From positions 1-64,000 of the forward strand of contig PUDQ02000058.1 of the NCBI GenBank assembly GCA_002964805.2: 64,000 nt of DNA, in the 5' to 3' direction. The stretch comes from Trametes villosa. Its lineage: Eukaryota > Basidiomycota > Agaricomycetes > Polyporales > Polyporaceae. The notes under the pieces are model-generated. The model ran no database searches. It was given only the letters and a program-made list of their open reading frames with translations, and had not been told where the DNA came from. The position numbers and the translations under genes are program-made. This document shows positions 36,666-46,887 of this stretch, one piece after another; the first letter of the stretch is position 1, and each line of letters starts with the position of its first letter.

Positions 36666-36720
36666 CCCGCGCGAGCTCGCGCGGGGAGGGCGTGCGCGCC
36701 ACCAACGCGGTCGCGTTGGT
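36666..36720. repeat. Two long palindromes in the leader of the DDE-like gene
   Basis: A perfect 20-nt palindrome lies at 36666-36685 (centre GAGCTC, arms CCCGCGC). A second inverted repeat with 9-bp arms (ACCAACGCG / CGCGTTGGT, two-base spacer) lies at 36701-36720. Both fall between the TATA box and the start codon, so they are candidate protein-binding sites or leader hairpins. Confidence 0.65.
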
Positions 36721-36761
36721 CACGTGCAGCGCCCCACTACCATTCAGGGCAACCACCGACG

Positions 36762-39700
36762 ATGACTACGGCGACGGCGAGTGCGTATCTGACGCCTATT
36801 TCCCCCCGAACCATACCTATAGACATTGTGAGTAATGGCCAGGTGTTTCCGGGCAATTTCATCGACTTACCATGCAGTACTAGCCTGTTTGAAACCCACC
36901 CGCTTCAGACACTCCCTTCGGCACATATGGGCAACGTGCGCCGGTCACAGTACCGGCGCCGGCGTTGCACGCCTGCGCAAATGAACGCGCTACGAACACT
37001 GCATGGTACACAGGATCTAGAGAGCAAAAATAAGGAGAACATCCCTATGGCAAAAGGAGAAAAGGTGAGTTATCGTACCTAGGACTATTGAGCTTGAATA
37101 GCCCGTAACCTTGACACCTAGGAGGCCCTCGTGGACGCTCCGGGTCGCATGCATCCCACTGAGGAGCCACTGCGTACGAGAGGTCAAAACAGTCAGCATA
37201 ATGGCAGCGTCACAAGACTGGAGAAAGAGAATACCTCCCTGCATGAACGCTTGACCACTCTACAGCGGCAGCAACATAATGGGCGGCGGCGGCTCACCCG
37301 ATCGACGCAAGCGGCGGCCAAGCTGAAGGAGAAGCTGCGGGCCTGTCAAAAAACCCATCAGGCCACTCTGCGACAGCAAGAGGTGAAGGAGGCGAGGGCG
37401 CACCGGTCAGAGCAGACAATGAAGAGGGACATTGCGACCGTGCTGGATAGGGTGGCGGACGAGAAGGAGAAGCTGCACGGCGATCTGCGCGAGTGCCACA
37501 ACCGGATCCGAGCCCTGCGGAAGCAATGCAAGCGCTTCCCTGCCATTCTTGATGCACGCGTTGAGAAGGCGAAGGCGGCGCCCACCATCTTCCGCCTGAA
37601 ACGAAAGGGGGTCTATACCGCCGAGGCACGGATGCTCGCCCGCCTTCTGATCCGCGCCGGATGCGCACAGGAGAAGGTTGGGGAGATGATACAGCTCTTC
37701 GGTCGCACGATGGGCTGCCCTGTGAAGGAGCGAATGAGTTCGCACACTGTCAGACGGGCCGTACATGAGGGAGGTGCTGCAAGTGACCTCCAGGTCGCGC
37801 ATGAGCTAGCCTGTGCATCCTGTGAGTACACAGTGAATTTGACAGAGTAGCGCAGTGTTGACTTACCTCCCTCCCATGATCTAGCCTTCACAGTCAGCCA
37901 GGACGCCACTACGCACCGTCGGACCAATATAGAAGCGCGACACGTTGCCATCCGTGTGCCGGACTCGTACTTGGGTCCGTCCGAGCCTTCCACCCAGGCC
38001 GCAGCTCCTCCTTCAGTTCCGAAGAACCGTATCATTGGTGTCGAGTCCTCCACAGACCATACGAGCGAGACGCAGGTTCAGGGCTGGCTCGAGAAGTTCT
38101 CGAAGATCACCTCGCTGTTCAATCAGTCCCCCTTCGCACAACGTAGTGGCAAGACACTCACAGTCGTGGACTGCGCCCGCAAGCTAGCTGGCGTGGGTGG
38201 AGATCATGCTGCGGATCAGCTCAAGACGACTGATCTCCTCGCGGCCTGGAAGAAGGACATGACGTACCTGGCACTCGCATGCGACCATCTGGGAACGGAC
38301 TCCGCGGCCGATGCGCCAACACCGGCTCTGGAGCAGCTGATTCAAGATGCGACCACTGCAGCAATCGAGTCGGTTGGAGGAGAGGAGGCGTGGTGGATGC
38401 TTTCTGTGGAGGAGAGGTTGTCAATCAGCATCGAGGAGGCAGAGCGCGCAACCACGCAGCTTGGCAAGACACTGTACGAGGGCCTCCCCAACACCGAGAA
38501 GCGACCACTGGACCTCTTCTTGCGCCTCGGGTGCGCCATGCACAAAGATCTCAATAGTGTGAAGGGCGGGAACTCGGAGATGATGGTGTCCTGGGCGAAT
38601 CTCGGGCTGACGCCTCCGATCCTCCTCGCGAACAAGAACAACGCATCCACTCTGCGCGACGTGGACCTCGACGCGCTCACAGGTGTCTCCTCTCCGCTGC
38701 TGCATGACGAGTTGAGCACTGCTGAGCTGCGCGCCCTCGAATCCTCGGCACGCGGAGGGGTCAAGTTGACGAGTCTAGCGGGAGCAATCTTCAACCACAA
38801 GGATGATAAGAAGGGCCAACAGGACACGTACGCCTTCTACTTCCGGGAGCTCGTCGGGCAGCCGCTTCGCTTCCCTGATACGAGCAACACCCGGTATCAG
38901 TCCCACTGTACCACAGCCGCAGAGCTCCTGGTTCATCGCGAGCACTACCTGGAGTTTCTTGAGCTTGTGCGGGACCGGAAGGAGCGACCGGGCTTCAATC
39001 ATCTGGGGGAGAATGTCTATAAGGCTTTGCAAGATATCCCAACACTCACCGAGCTCGCTGTCCTCGCCCTGTATGCTCAAGCGGTGACCCATCCGTACAT
39101 GCGCACTGCGCGCCGCCACCAGAACGGCCTGAAGCTCGGCCCCCTGCATCATCAGCTCAAGGCCCACATCCGGAAACTCATAGACGACCCAGATCTAGTC
39201 CTATCCCCTCGAGCGCACTTCACCACTGCTACCCTTGATGGCCTGGAATGGGAACGGCCGGATGCGATCAGTACGATCCTGAAGATGTCCCCGGAGCTTC
39301 CACACCTTCGGACGCTCTTCGTTCGTTTTCTCCACGGCGCATCCTGGACCTGGACGCGTTTTACTTGGGAGTTTGCCGCTGGGGGCGCAATCGAACGCGC
39401 AACGGATGCTGAGCTTGATGCCGCTTGGATATTCCCCACGAACGACCACAACGAGGGCGCGCTTGGCACGTATTGTGGCTGGATCCGTTCGCATCCCAAC
39501 GGCTCGGAAGCATACTACAACGCGCAGGTGAAATGCAGCCAGAACCAAACGGAGGAGTTCATCGCTACTCACCTCAACACGGATGCCGACGAGAAATTCC
39601 TGCGCGCCCAAGCTCGAGCCATCGACGCGAGCGGACACGAGGCCTTGCGATGTAGGAGTCAGGTTTGCCATGCAATCGCGGCTGCTGCAAAAGCGGTTCG

Positions 39701-39965
39701 AGAACGCCAGGATCGGCTGAGAAGGGCAGCAGAGGTACAGGCGAAAGTGGACGCAACCGTACTCATAATGGACGAGGATGCGCTCGGTGGGCTCACAAAG
39801 GAGAAGCTTGAGGAGCAGCTCGAGGTGTTCCGGAGACGGTTCAAGGACCAGGAGGTGCCGTTGAAGTCGAAGATCCCTAACAAGCCCGAGAAGCTCTCAG
39901 CTCTCCGGCAGGCTCTCCCACGCCATCGGATCCGCCTTTCACAGGGCTCTATTATTAGTGCTTGA
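36762..39965 (+). CDS. Large coiled-coil protein with DDE/RNase H-like motifs, probable transposase
   Basis: Three exons, 36762-37064, 37122-37821 and 37885-39965, give an uninterrupted 1,027-aa product. Residues about 120-235 form a Lys/Glu/Arg/Gln-rich coiled coil. Beyond about residue 335 the order of motifs suggests an RNase H-fold nuclease: VSQDATTHRRTNIEARHV (first Asp, about residue 340), GGDHAADQLK (second acidic site, about 440), and LGCAMHKDLNSVKGG (about 550). Conserved-looking blocks RGGVKLTSLAGAIFNHKDD and RFPDTSNTRYQSHC follow, then a second helical Lys/Arg-rich region near the end. The spacing differs from KDZ and Plavaka transposases, and I cannot name the family. The context (decayed Helitron on one side, retroelement on the other, palindromes in the leader) supports a mobile-element origin. 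The ORF has no stop or frameshift, unlike its neighbours. Confidence 0.6.
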
Positions 39966-40069
39966 TTTGATCTGTACAGTACAGCATACATATACATGCG
40001 CGTAGACCTCGAGTCCGACGTATGAAGAGTGACCCCTACGACGCGAATACTACCTAGCAGCGCCAGGGC

Positions 40070-40740
40070 TCACGGTCGCGCATGTCGTATCGGCGCGCGC
40101 GTTGCGCGTTCGGGCGCGCCACACACGCGCTTCATTGACGCGGTCTGTTTCCCACGACCACATCCCACCCCCGGCGCCTCATGACTAAGTGTCCCGCAGG
40201 GCTTGCAGGTGTTGCCAGTCCCCACGGTGTGTGCGGAGCCGACATGGCTGGCGGGTCCGTCAGGGTACAAGAACACGGGATTGTCAATGTTTGGGGTCTG
40301 GGGAAGGGACTGTGCATGCGGGTGGACCCATTCCTGGAGCGCGTTGAGCTCCTCGGGTGAGAAGTACACGCTGGGGTGGAAGATTTCATGCTCGTGGGCT
40401 TGTACACCGCCTCGTCGAGCCCCTTGGAAAATCCGGCTTCGTTGAGCACAGCTGCGTTGACGGACCAGGCTGGCATGCGCAGGCTGGAGCACGGCGGCCA
40501 AGCCGTTGAAGTCGACTGCGTCCACCTGCGTGTCCAGCGGAAGGTGCACCCTGCATGGCTGATTGAGCTGTACGGACAATGCTTAGCATTGGGCAGGCCG
40601 GACGGGGAACCGTGAAGGATTGAGAGAAGCTGCCCCGTCTTGCTTGCGCAGGCTGAAACTAAACACCATTGGACATAGGTGACCACCCGCGCATGGGCGC
40701 GTGTTATGCCCCGTGCAACCTCCAACACCTGCCGACTCAA
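40070..40740 (-). pseudogene. Small convergent ORF beside the DDE-like gene, frame-broken
   Basis: Two overlapping minus-strand frames appear to make one protein of roughly 200 aa. The 5' part is RQVLEVARGITRAHARVVTY and LLSILHGSPSGLPNAK. The 3' part contains FHPSVYFSPEELNALQEWV and GTGNTCKPCGTLSHEAPGVGC. A frame change near 40560 could be an intron or a mutation. I do not recognise the family. It lies tail to tail with the DDE-like gene and may be a second gene of the same element. Confidence 0.4.
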
Positions 40741-40749
40741 CTCTGCTTA

Positions 40750-40812
40750 CTCCGCTTTTTGGTCCGCTTTTACTCCGCTTTTTGGTCCGCTTTTACTCCG
40801 CTTTTGGTCCGC
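40750..40812. repeat. Short tandem repeat, about 23-nt period
   Basis: ACTCCGCTTTTTGGTCCGCT recurs about 2.6 times and grades into further TCCGCTT/TCCGACTT-rich, AT-richer DNA. The whole 40740-41460 stretch has lower GC than its surroundings. It carries a TATATATACGTA motif near 41001 and has no gene. It could be the remains of an LTR or promoter. Confidence 0.6.
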
Positions 40813-41462
40813 TAAGTCTGCACTTATCGGACTTCAACTCCGCTTGTCCGACTTTCAGACTTACTTACTCCACTTTTCCGCTTCTATTCTAATTAAAACA
40901 ATAGCCTTATTGTCTTCCCCGCATTCCGATGTTATTCTGCTTTCTACCTTCCTATTCAGTCCACTCTTATTGTTGTGGCTTAACAATTAGCTCATAGTCT
41001 ATATATATACGTAGCTGGTATGTTGTAGCTACTCAGTTCGGATATCTCGTTACCCATCTCGTTGACCACACACTCGCTCTACTTCCCAATACATCTGTTC
41101 CGCTTCCTCCGCTCGTTGTCCAGTAGCTCCGAGGTTCCTAGTCCAGTAAGTCCGACATTCCGGTGTCAGACCTCCGGACATTGGACCTGTCCACCTCCGA
41201 AATCTGAGGACATGTGGCAAGGGTCTCTGGCGTTGCTAATAGCTTCGCTGAAGTCCTCCCTTGTGTGGGCCTCCGTTCGGACCTCTGCTCCGCTACGTCT
41301 GACAAGTCCGACCTCCGAAGCCCAGGTCTGCTTTCCCGCACCTTCGGAGTTCATAGCTCTGCTTTCCCGTGCTTCGGAGCTGTCAACTCTGACCAGTTCC
41401 GGACTTAAAGCCTGCACGGCCCTAACAGTGCGCACAGATACATCAAAGCTGCCAGGCATTGC

Positions 41463-41921
41463 TGTCGCGGAGCTAGGCCCGGCACGACGAGGTACTGCAC
41501 ACAACTAAGAAAACTAACACGATCTAACCCTGGGGTGGAGGACGAAGGTCTCTCGACACCTGAGCTTAGGTTCTCACGACGAATCTAGCCCAAAGACCAA
41601 GTTAACATTCAGAACGTAAGAGCGAATACAAAACAAGGCTTACCTAGCCCAAAGACCAAGAGGTCAAGATGAGGGCTAGGGTCGCTACAGGGGGTCCTTA
41701 TATACTAAGCAAGGGGAGCCAAACATGTACAAACGTAGGGGTGGTCTGTGCGCACAATGCACTCAACCTGCAGGTAGGGGTCAGGTGATGAGTCACGTGA
41801 TCTATCTACTCTAACTCTAAGTCCTAGTGCGTGCTAAGTACCGTAGAATGGCCGTAGAAAAGCAGGAAAAAATGCGGAAAAATATGGAAAAAATACAGGG
41901 CGTCTAGTCGTCTCCACGACA
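41463..41921 (-). repeat. 3' LTR of the Gypsy element
   Basis: On the element's coding strand it begins TGTCGTGGAGACG and ends CTCCGCGACA. A TATA box (TATATAAG on the minus strand, 41704-41697) lies 34 nt upstream of the putative start of R. It looks identical to the other LTR. Confidence 0.93.
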
Positions 41922-41924
41922 TTA

Positions 41925-41935
41925 CCCCCCCTCTA
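41925..41935 (-). promoter_or_regulatory. Polypurine tract
   Basis: On the minus strand the run GTAGAGGGGGGG sits just before the 3' LTR, with TAA between. This is the expected plus-strand primer of LTR retrotransposons. It overlaps the pol stop region. Confidence 0.75.
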
Positions 41936-44900
41936 CTGTCCATCGTCCCTGATGGACCCACGGCCCGGGAAGCGTCCGCCCTCCCAGTCGCGGTCCGGAG
42001 GCGCAGCGTCGGTGAAGGTCACCCGTGGTTGCCACGGAAGGTTCTTGAAGTCGACGGCTTGGATCTTTCGAGGTGCGCTGGGTGCGCGCTTGTGGAACTC
42101 GGCTACCTTTTCCGGTGCGTTGGTCAGGTTTGATGCCGGTTCCCAGCTGTCCTCGCCCTCGCCGTACCCCTTCCAGCGTACGAGGTATTGTAGCTGGTTA
42201 CGGTAGCGGCGGCTATCCAGGATCCGATCGACTTCGTATTCTTCTTCTCCCTTCACTTCCACGGGTTCGGGTGGCGGTGGTAAGCGTCCGTTCACCTCGT
42301 TCCCCCTCCATGGGGATAGGCGGTCAACGTGGAACACGTCGTGAAGCTTGAGGGCGGGGGGAAGGGCCAAGCGGTAGTCGAGGTCTCCGATTCGTTCAGT
42401 GACTTCGAACGGACCGAGCTGCCGAGGTCCTAGCTTAGGCGTGGCTTGATGGATGTGGATGTTCTTGGCCGTCAGCCAGACCCGGTCGCCGACCTTGAAC
42501 GTGTGAGCTTTCCGCTTGCCGTCTTCGTACGCTTGCTTCATGCGCTCTTTACTCATGCGCAATGCCGCTTCCGCCTCCTTCCGTGCTTCCCGGAGCTTGG
42601 TGAGCCGAGCGTCGAGTGATGGGATCTGCGTGGGGCGTCCCGCCGGGATGGTGAAGTCCGGTCGGTAGCCGTATAGGACTTCGAATGGGGTCTGTCCATG
42701 CGCCGTCTGTACCCGAGAGTTGAGTACAAACTCCGCCGTGGGAAGTAGGTCAGCCCAGTCGTCCTGTCGCTTGTTGCAGTAGATCCGGAGGTATTGCTCG
42801 ACCTCCTGATTGGCTCGCTCCGTCTGCCCATTTGCCATAGGGTGATACGCCGTGGTGAGACCGCTTTCGATGCCAAGGCGCTTGTACAGGGCCCTGGTGA
42901 CTTGTGCGGCGAACTGGGGTCCTCGGTCCGACACGATCTTCTGGGGGATGCCGTGAAGCCGGAAGATGGTCTGATAGTGCAGTTCGCCTATCCCTTCGGC
43001 GGTGACGGCGTCGGTGGTGGCTACGAGGTGGACTTGCTTACTGTACAGGTCGACATACGTGGCGATGGCGTTGAACCCTTTCGATGAGGGTAGACCCGTG
43101 ATGAGATCCACGCCCATGACGACCCACGGTCCTTCCGGTACTTCGTGGGGCTGAAGCGTCGCGTGGGGGTGCGCGGCGGCCTTGTAGCGCTGGCACCGGT
43201 CACACCCAAGGACGTACTTCTCGACAAACCCGCTAATCCCCGGCCACCAGTACAGCCGGCTTACCAACTCCAGTGTCCCGTGCTTGCCCGGATGTCCAGC
43301 CGTAGGCGCATCGTGGCATTGCCGGACAATGGCCTCCCTAAGTCCTTCCTCGGGCGGGATGTACAACCGACCACGGTAGTACACCAGCCCACCCTCCTCT
43401 TCCCATTCCCATGTCCCATCCGTCAACTTCCGCGGCCCGTCCTTCCGTAGGGCTTCCAAACCCTTCAGGACTTCCGCCTCCCTTCTACTGCTCTCCCTGA
43501 TCCTTCCATCCAGCGGGTTCTCTACCCGAAGCGCCGCGGCGGCAATGGCCACAAAGCGCTCGGGTTTGAGCACGATCTGATCCCGGTTGTCCTCGGCATC
43601 ACTGACTTGGAGCTCCGAGATTCGAGACAGGGGGTCGGCCTGCGTGTTGGCCGTGCCCGGCTTGTGTGTGAGCGTGAAATCGAAGCGAGAGAGCCAAAGC
43701 GCCCAGCGAGCCTGTCGTCGAGTAAGGTTCTGGGCGGTCTTCCAGTGTTCGAGGTTGCGATGATCGGTGATGATTTCGAAGGGTTCGGGTAACCCTTCCA
43801 GGAAGTGGCGCCAATCCTCCAATGCTCGTACGATGGCCATGAGCTCACGATCGTAGATCTCGTAGTTCCGCTCCGCCTCGGTCATAGACTCGGACCGAAA
43901 CGCCACAGGATGCCACAGCCCGTCTTCTAGCTTCTGTAGCAGAACTCCGCCGGTCGCGTATCCGGAGGCGTCCACCTCTACCCGGGTTGGCCGCTCCGGC
44001 TCCCAGGTCACCAGCACCGGTTCGGTGGTGAAGGCTTCCTTGAGCTTGTCGAAGGCGGTGCGCTGCCGGAGACCCCATTCCCAGGGGGCATCCTTCTTGG
44101 TGAGGTCGTGGAGGGGGCGAGTGATCTTGGCGAAGTCCTTGATGAAGCGGCGATAGAAGTTGGCGAAGCCGATGAAGCCTCGGACTTCACGGAGGTTGCG
44201 GGGGTGGGGCCAATCGCGTACTGCCTGGATTTTGACGGGATCCATGCTGACTTCGCCTTGCCGGATCACAAGCCCTAGATACTCGATCTCGGTTTGATCG
44301 AACTCGCACTTCTCCGGCCGGAGGAACAGATCGTGGGCTTGGAGCCGCCGCAGTACCTCGTGGGTGACCCTGCGGTGCTCGTCAAGCGTTGCGCTAAAGA
44401 TCAGGATGTCGTCCAAGTACACCGCTACCTTCCCGGCTGCGATCAGATCCCCAAAGATGGAATTCATCAGGGCCTGGAACGTCGCAGGCGAGTTGGTCAG
44501 TCCAAAGAACATAACGCGGGGTTCGAACAGGCCCCGGTTGGTAGTGAAGGCCGCTTTCCATTCGTCGCCTTCCTTGATCCGTACGTTGTTGTAGCCCCAA
44601 CGAACGTCGAACTTGGTGAAGTACTTTGACTGGCGAAGGCGATTGATGATGTCGGATGCGAGGGGTAGCGGGTAGCGGTTCTTCACGGTGATGTCGTTCA
44701 ACTTTCGGTAGTCTTGGACCATGCGGAGCTTGCCGTCCTTCTTCTTGACAAAGAAGACGGGGGAAGCCATGGGGGACTTGGACGGGGTGATGTAGCCTTT
44801 GCGAAGGTTCTCTTCGAGGAAGGCGTCCAGCTCGGCCTGCTCATTGACCGGCATCGGATACACCTTGGACCGAAGGGTCTCGGGAGCGTCAGGCTTCAGA

Positions 44901-45970
44901 TCTATGGTGTGATCGTACGGCTTGTGCTCAGGTAGTCTTTCAGACTCCTGCTCCGAGAATACTTTGGAGTACTGGCGATACTCCTCCGGTACCATCTCTT
45001 CGAACGTCTTTGCGGGCTTAGCGCGGTGGGCCTCGGCGGCGAGCTCGGTGGAGTACGTGAACCCGGCGGCACACCAGAGTTCCTCGGTGGCTTCCTCCAG
45101 GACTCCGAGCTTCTGCCACTGCCGTCTCAGGCGCCGATTGGCCGAGATCTTCTCAAACGGGGGGAGGTCCTCCACGGGGGTCGCCGACCGACCGTCCGTT
45201 TCGACCTCAACCTTCCCATTAGTCCAATCTATCTGCGGATTGATCTTCCGGAGCCAGGGCAGTCCAAGGATGATGTCCTCAGGACCGATGTCCGTGACCA
45301 GGAACTCGGTGCGTTCGTTGTGCGATCCGAGGCCTAGCTCCAGACGTGCGAAGTGGGTAATGCTCCCGGCTCGGTTACGTGATCCGTCGATGTTGTGAAG
45401 GGGGATGGCTCGCGCGAGGGGGTGGATCAGAACGTGATGCTGATCGATGAAGCGTTGATGGATGAATAGACCCGTGGCTCCGGAATCTATCATGGCTACT
45501 GCGTTTACGTTACGGTGTCTCCCTTTGAGATTCACACTGATGCGGAAGTGCGAACTGGTCGTGTCTATTTCAGGTATAGTGAATGTACATGAGGAGACCG
45601 AATCATAGATAGACGGGGAGGGGATGTCCGTGCGTAAACCAGCGGGTGTCGGCGTCGTAGCCTTTGCGCGCACCCGATCTAAAAAGCCTGCTTCATCGCC
45701 TCGATCTGCGCGGCGAGCTGCCTTTGCCCTTCGAGGAGCTGGGCGATGATGTCGACCTGACTGGCCGACACCGTTGCTTCGGTAGCGGCGGCTGCGGTGT
45801 CCGAGGGAGCCTCCTCCTCGGTCGCTGCCACGCGCTGCTTCTTCGGCTGACCCATATACTTGCTCTGACAAACCACCTCGCGGTGGCCCGTCCTTCCGCA
45901 CCACGCGCAGATGTCGCGCTCGTGGTTGCCGTCGCGCTTGTTGTGGGCGGTCGACCCACAGCCGAAGCAC
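41933..45970 (-). CDS. pol: Gypsy Pol polyprotein: protease, reverse transcriptase, RNase H, integrase, chromodomain
   Basis: The open frame is uninterrupted for about 1,345 codons. The frame opens with a GTG inside the gag overlap, so the true N-terminus depends on frameshifting. In order: aspartic protease (AMIDSGATGLF), reverse transcriptase (MVQDYRKLND, FDVRWGYNNVRI, VYLDDILIF), RNase H (VEVDASGYATGGVL, YDRELMAIV), integrase zinc finger (H-H-C-C ending CDRCQRYK), DDE core (VDLITGLPSSKG, VSDRGPQF, ANQEVEQYL), and a chromodomain (YEVDRILDSRR, YLVRWKGYGEGEDSWEP). All catalytic acids seen are present. Codons are in the -1 frame relative to gag, with about 290 nt overlap. By family knowledge the chromodomain directs integration to marked chromatin. 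Confidence 0.95.
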   Translation of the reverse strand: MLRLWVDRPQQARRQPRARHLRVVRKDGPPRGGLSEQVYGSAEEAARGSDRGGGSLGHRSRRYRSNGVGQSGRHHRPAPRRAKAARRADRGDEAGFLDRVRAKATTPTPAGLRTDIPSPSIYDSVSSCTFTIPEIDTTSSHFRISVNLKGRHRNVNAVAMIDSGATGLFIHQRFIDQHHVLIHPLARAIPLHNIDGSRNRAGSITHFARLELGLGSHNERTEFLVTDIGPEDIILGLPWLRKINPQIDWTNGKVEVETDGRSATPVEDLPPFEKISANRRLRRQWQKLGVLEEATEELWCAAGFTYSTELAAEAHRAKPAKTFEEMVPEEYRQYSKVFSEQESERLPEHKPYDHTIDLKPDAPETLRSKVYPMPVNEQAELDAFLEENLRKGYITPSKSPMASPVFFVKKKDGKLRMVQDYRKLNDITVKNRYPLPLASDIINRLRQSKYFTKFDVRWGYNNVRIKEGDEWKAAFTTNRGLFEPRVMFFGLTNSPATFQALMNSIFGDLIAAGKVAVYLDDILIFSATLDEHRRVTHEVLRRLQAHDLFLRPEKCEFDQTEIEYLGLVIRQGEVSMDPVKIQAVRDWPHPRNLREVRGFIGFANFYRRFIKDFAKITRPLHDLTKKDAPWEWGLRQRTAFDKLKEAFTTEPVLVTWEPERPTRVEVDASGYATGGVLLQKLEDGLWHPVAFRSESMTEAERNYEIYDRELMAIVRALEDWRHFLEGLPEPFEIITDHRNLEHWKTAQNLTRRQARWALWLSRFDFTLTHKPGTANTQADPLSRISELQVSDAEDNRDQIVLKPERFVAIAAAALRVENPLDGRIRESSRREAEVLKGLEALRKDGPRKLTDGTWEWEEEGGLVYYRGRLYIPPEEGLREAIVRQCHDAPTAGHPGKHGTLELVSRLYWWPGISGFVEKYVLGCDRCQRYKAAAHPHATLQPHEVPEGPWVVMGVDLITGLPSSKGFNAIATYVDLYSKQVHLVATTDAVTAEGIGELHYQTIFRLHGIPQKIVSDRGPQFAAQVTRALYKRLGIESGLTTAYHPMANGQTERANQEVEQYLRIYCNKRQDDWADLLPTAEFVLNSRVQTAHGQTPFEVLYGYRPDFTIPAGRPTQIPSLDARLTKLREARKEAEAALRMSKERMKQAYEDGKRKAHTFKVGDRVWLTAKNIHIHQATPKLGPRQLGPFEVTERIGDLDYRLALPPALKLHDVFHVDRLSPWRGNEVNGRLPPPPEPVEVKGEEEYEVDRILDSRRYRNQLQYLVRWKGYGEGEDSWEPASNLTNAPEKVAEFHKRAPSAPRKIQAVDFKNLPWQPRVTFTDAAPPDRDWEGGRFPGRGSIRDDGQ

Positions 45971-46887
45971 TTGCCTGTCATCGACTTGATGAAGGCCTCA
46001 CGGGTGCGGGTCGAGTCAATGTCCATCGCGTTCGGGTCTTTGAACGGGGTGGTCGGGGTCGTGGTCGTGGTGGTGCCGAAGCGCGGGAACGAGGACGGCT
46101 TGCCCTGTTCGCGTGCCTTCTCGGCCTTGCGCTGCCGAGCACGGAAGTCGAAGTCCGTGGCGACGGTGATGAGGTCGTCGAGGGTGCCGGTACTGCGCTC
46201 GGTTTGAGCGAGCAGGTCCTTGATGTTGCTGGCGAGGTGCTCGTAGAAGCGGTCGCGGAGGTCGGCGTCCGAGTAGCCGGTGCGGCCCATGATCTCTTTG
46301 AACTTGGCGGCGTACTCGGGAAGGGTCTTGCTTCCCTGCCACAAGGTGGCGAGCGCGTTCTTGGCGTCGACCACCTCAGAGGATGTCTCGAAGCGCGCCT
46401 TGAACGCCTTCCGGAACTCGTTCCAGTTGTCCTGGAATGGGCGCTTGGCGGGGGTGGATTCCGCGACCAGTTCGAGGTAGGGTGTTCCCCAAATGGCCGC
46501 TTCGTCCTGGAGGTAGGTGAGGGCGGCGAGGATCCACCTCTGATCATTGACCTCGTAGCCGCCTTCCACTTGGTTGTTGAGAAGGGGCCCCGTGGACATG
46601 GCGTAGGCGGTGAAGGCGGCAAGGAATCGCCGCGCGTCGGCGCTGGAAGTTCCTTTGAAAGGGGTGGGCTTCTGGATGGCTTTATCCAGGAAGCGTGCGG
46701 GAGGGGCAGCAACTGCGGGGGCGGCGGCAGGGCCTGGGCCGGCGGCGCCTTCGGCTGCTTCGCCTTGTGCCGGGGTCCGCGGGGTGAGGGTCTGGACTAG
46801 TTCCGTAAGTGACGCGGTGAGGGTGGCGAGGGAGGCCTGGATGTGGGCCTGCCCGTCGATGAGTCCTTGGATCGCTTCTGTCGACAT
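45679..46887 (-). CDS. gag: Gypsy Gag protein with zinc knuckle
   Basis: The ATG-initiated frame gives 402 aa (MSTEAIQGLIDGQAH). The core is typical of retrotransposon Gag (FKGTSSADARRFLAAF, WNEFRKAFKARFETS). A zinc-knuckle follows near the end (CAWCGRTGHREVVC), preceded by a partial CFGC. The same frame stays open and protein-like upstream to about 47259 (DLECANKVHAYDRDDKVDVF, PEFTPLPDTRAPTP) but has no ATG there. An unseen spliced or non-AUG start could therefore add about 120 residues. The stop falls inside pol, which is read in the -1 frame. Confidence 0.88.
   Translation of the reverse strand: MSTEAIQGLIDGQAHIQASLATLTASLTELVQTLTPRTPAQGEAAEGAAGPGPAAAPAVAAPPARFLDKAIQKPTPFKGTSSADARRFLAAFTAYAMSTGPLLNNQVEGGYEVNDQRWILAALTYLQDEAAIWGTPYLELVAESTPAKRPFQDNWNEFRKAFKARFETSSEVVDAKNALATLWQGSKTLPEYAAKFKEIMGRTGYSDADLRDRFYEHLASNIKDLLAQTERSTGTLDDLITVATDFDFRARQRKAEKAREQGKPSSFPRFGTTTTTTPTTPFKDPNAMDIDSTRTREAFIKSMTGKCFGCGSTAHNKRDGNHERDICAWCGRTGHREVVCQSKYMGQPKKQRVAATEEEAPSDTAAAATEATVSASQVDIIAQLLEGQRQLAAQIEAMKQAF

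Noticed and set aside
36762..39965. Assignment of the coiled-coil protein to the KDZ family or to a TET/JBP-linked transposon
   Set aside because: I find no KDZ zinc motifs and no HxD...H dioxygenase motif of TET/JBP anywhere in the window. The motif spacing does not fit.
36299..40236. Possible terminal inverted repeats (GTGGGGAC-GGCAAC-CCTGCAAG on both sides) of the DDE-like element
   Set aside because: The match is only about 25 nt with three mismatches. The right copy lies within a coding-like ORF (VGTGNTCKP), and no target duplication is seen. It may be homology between fragments.
40702..41462. Solo LTR starting TGTTATGCCCC
   Set aside because: A TATA-like motif exists but no matching CA end, partner copy or target duplication could be defined.
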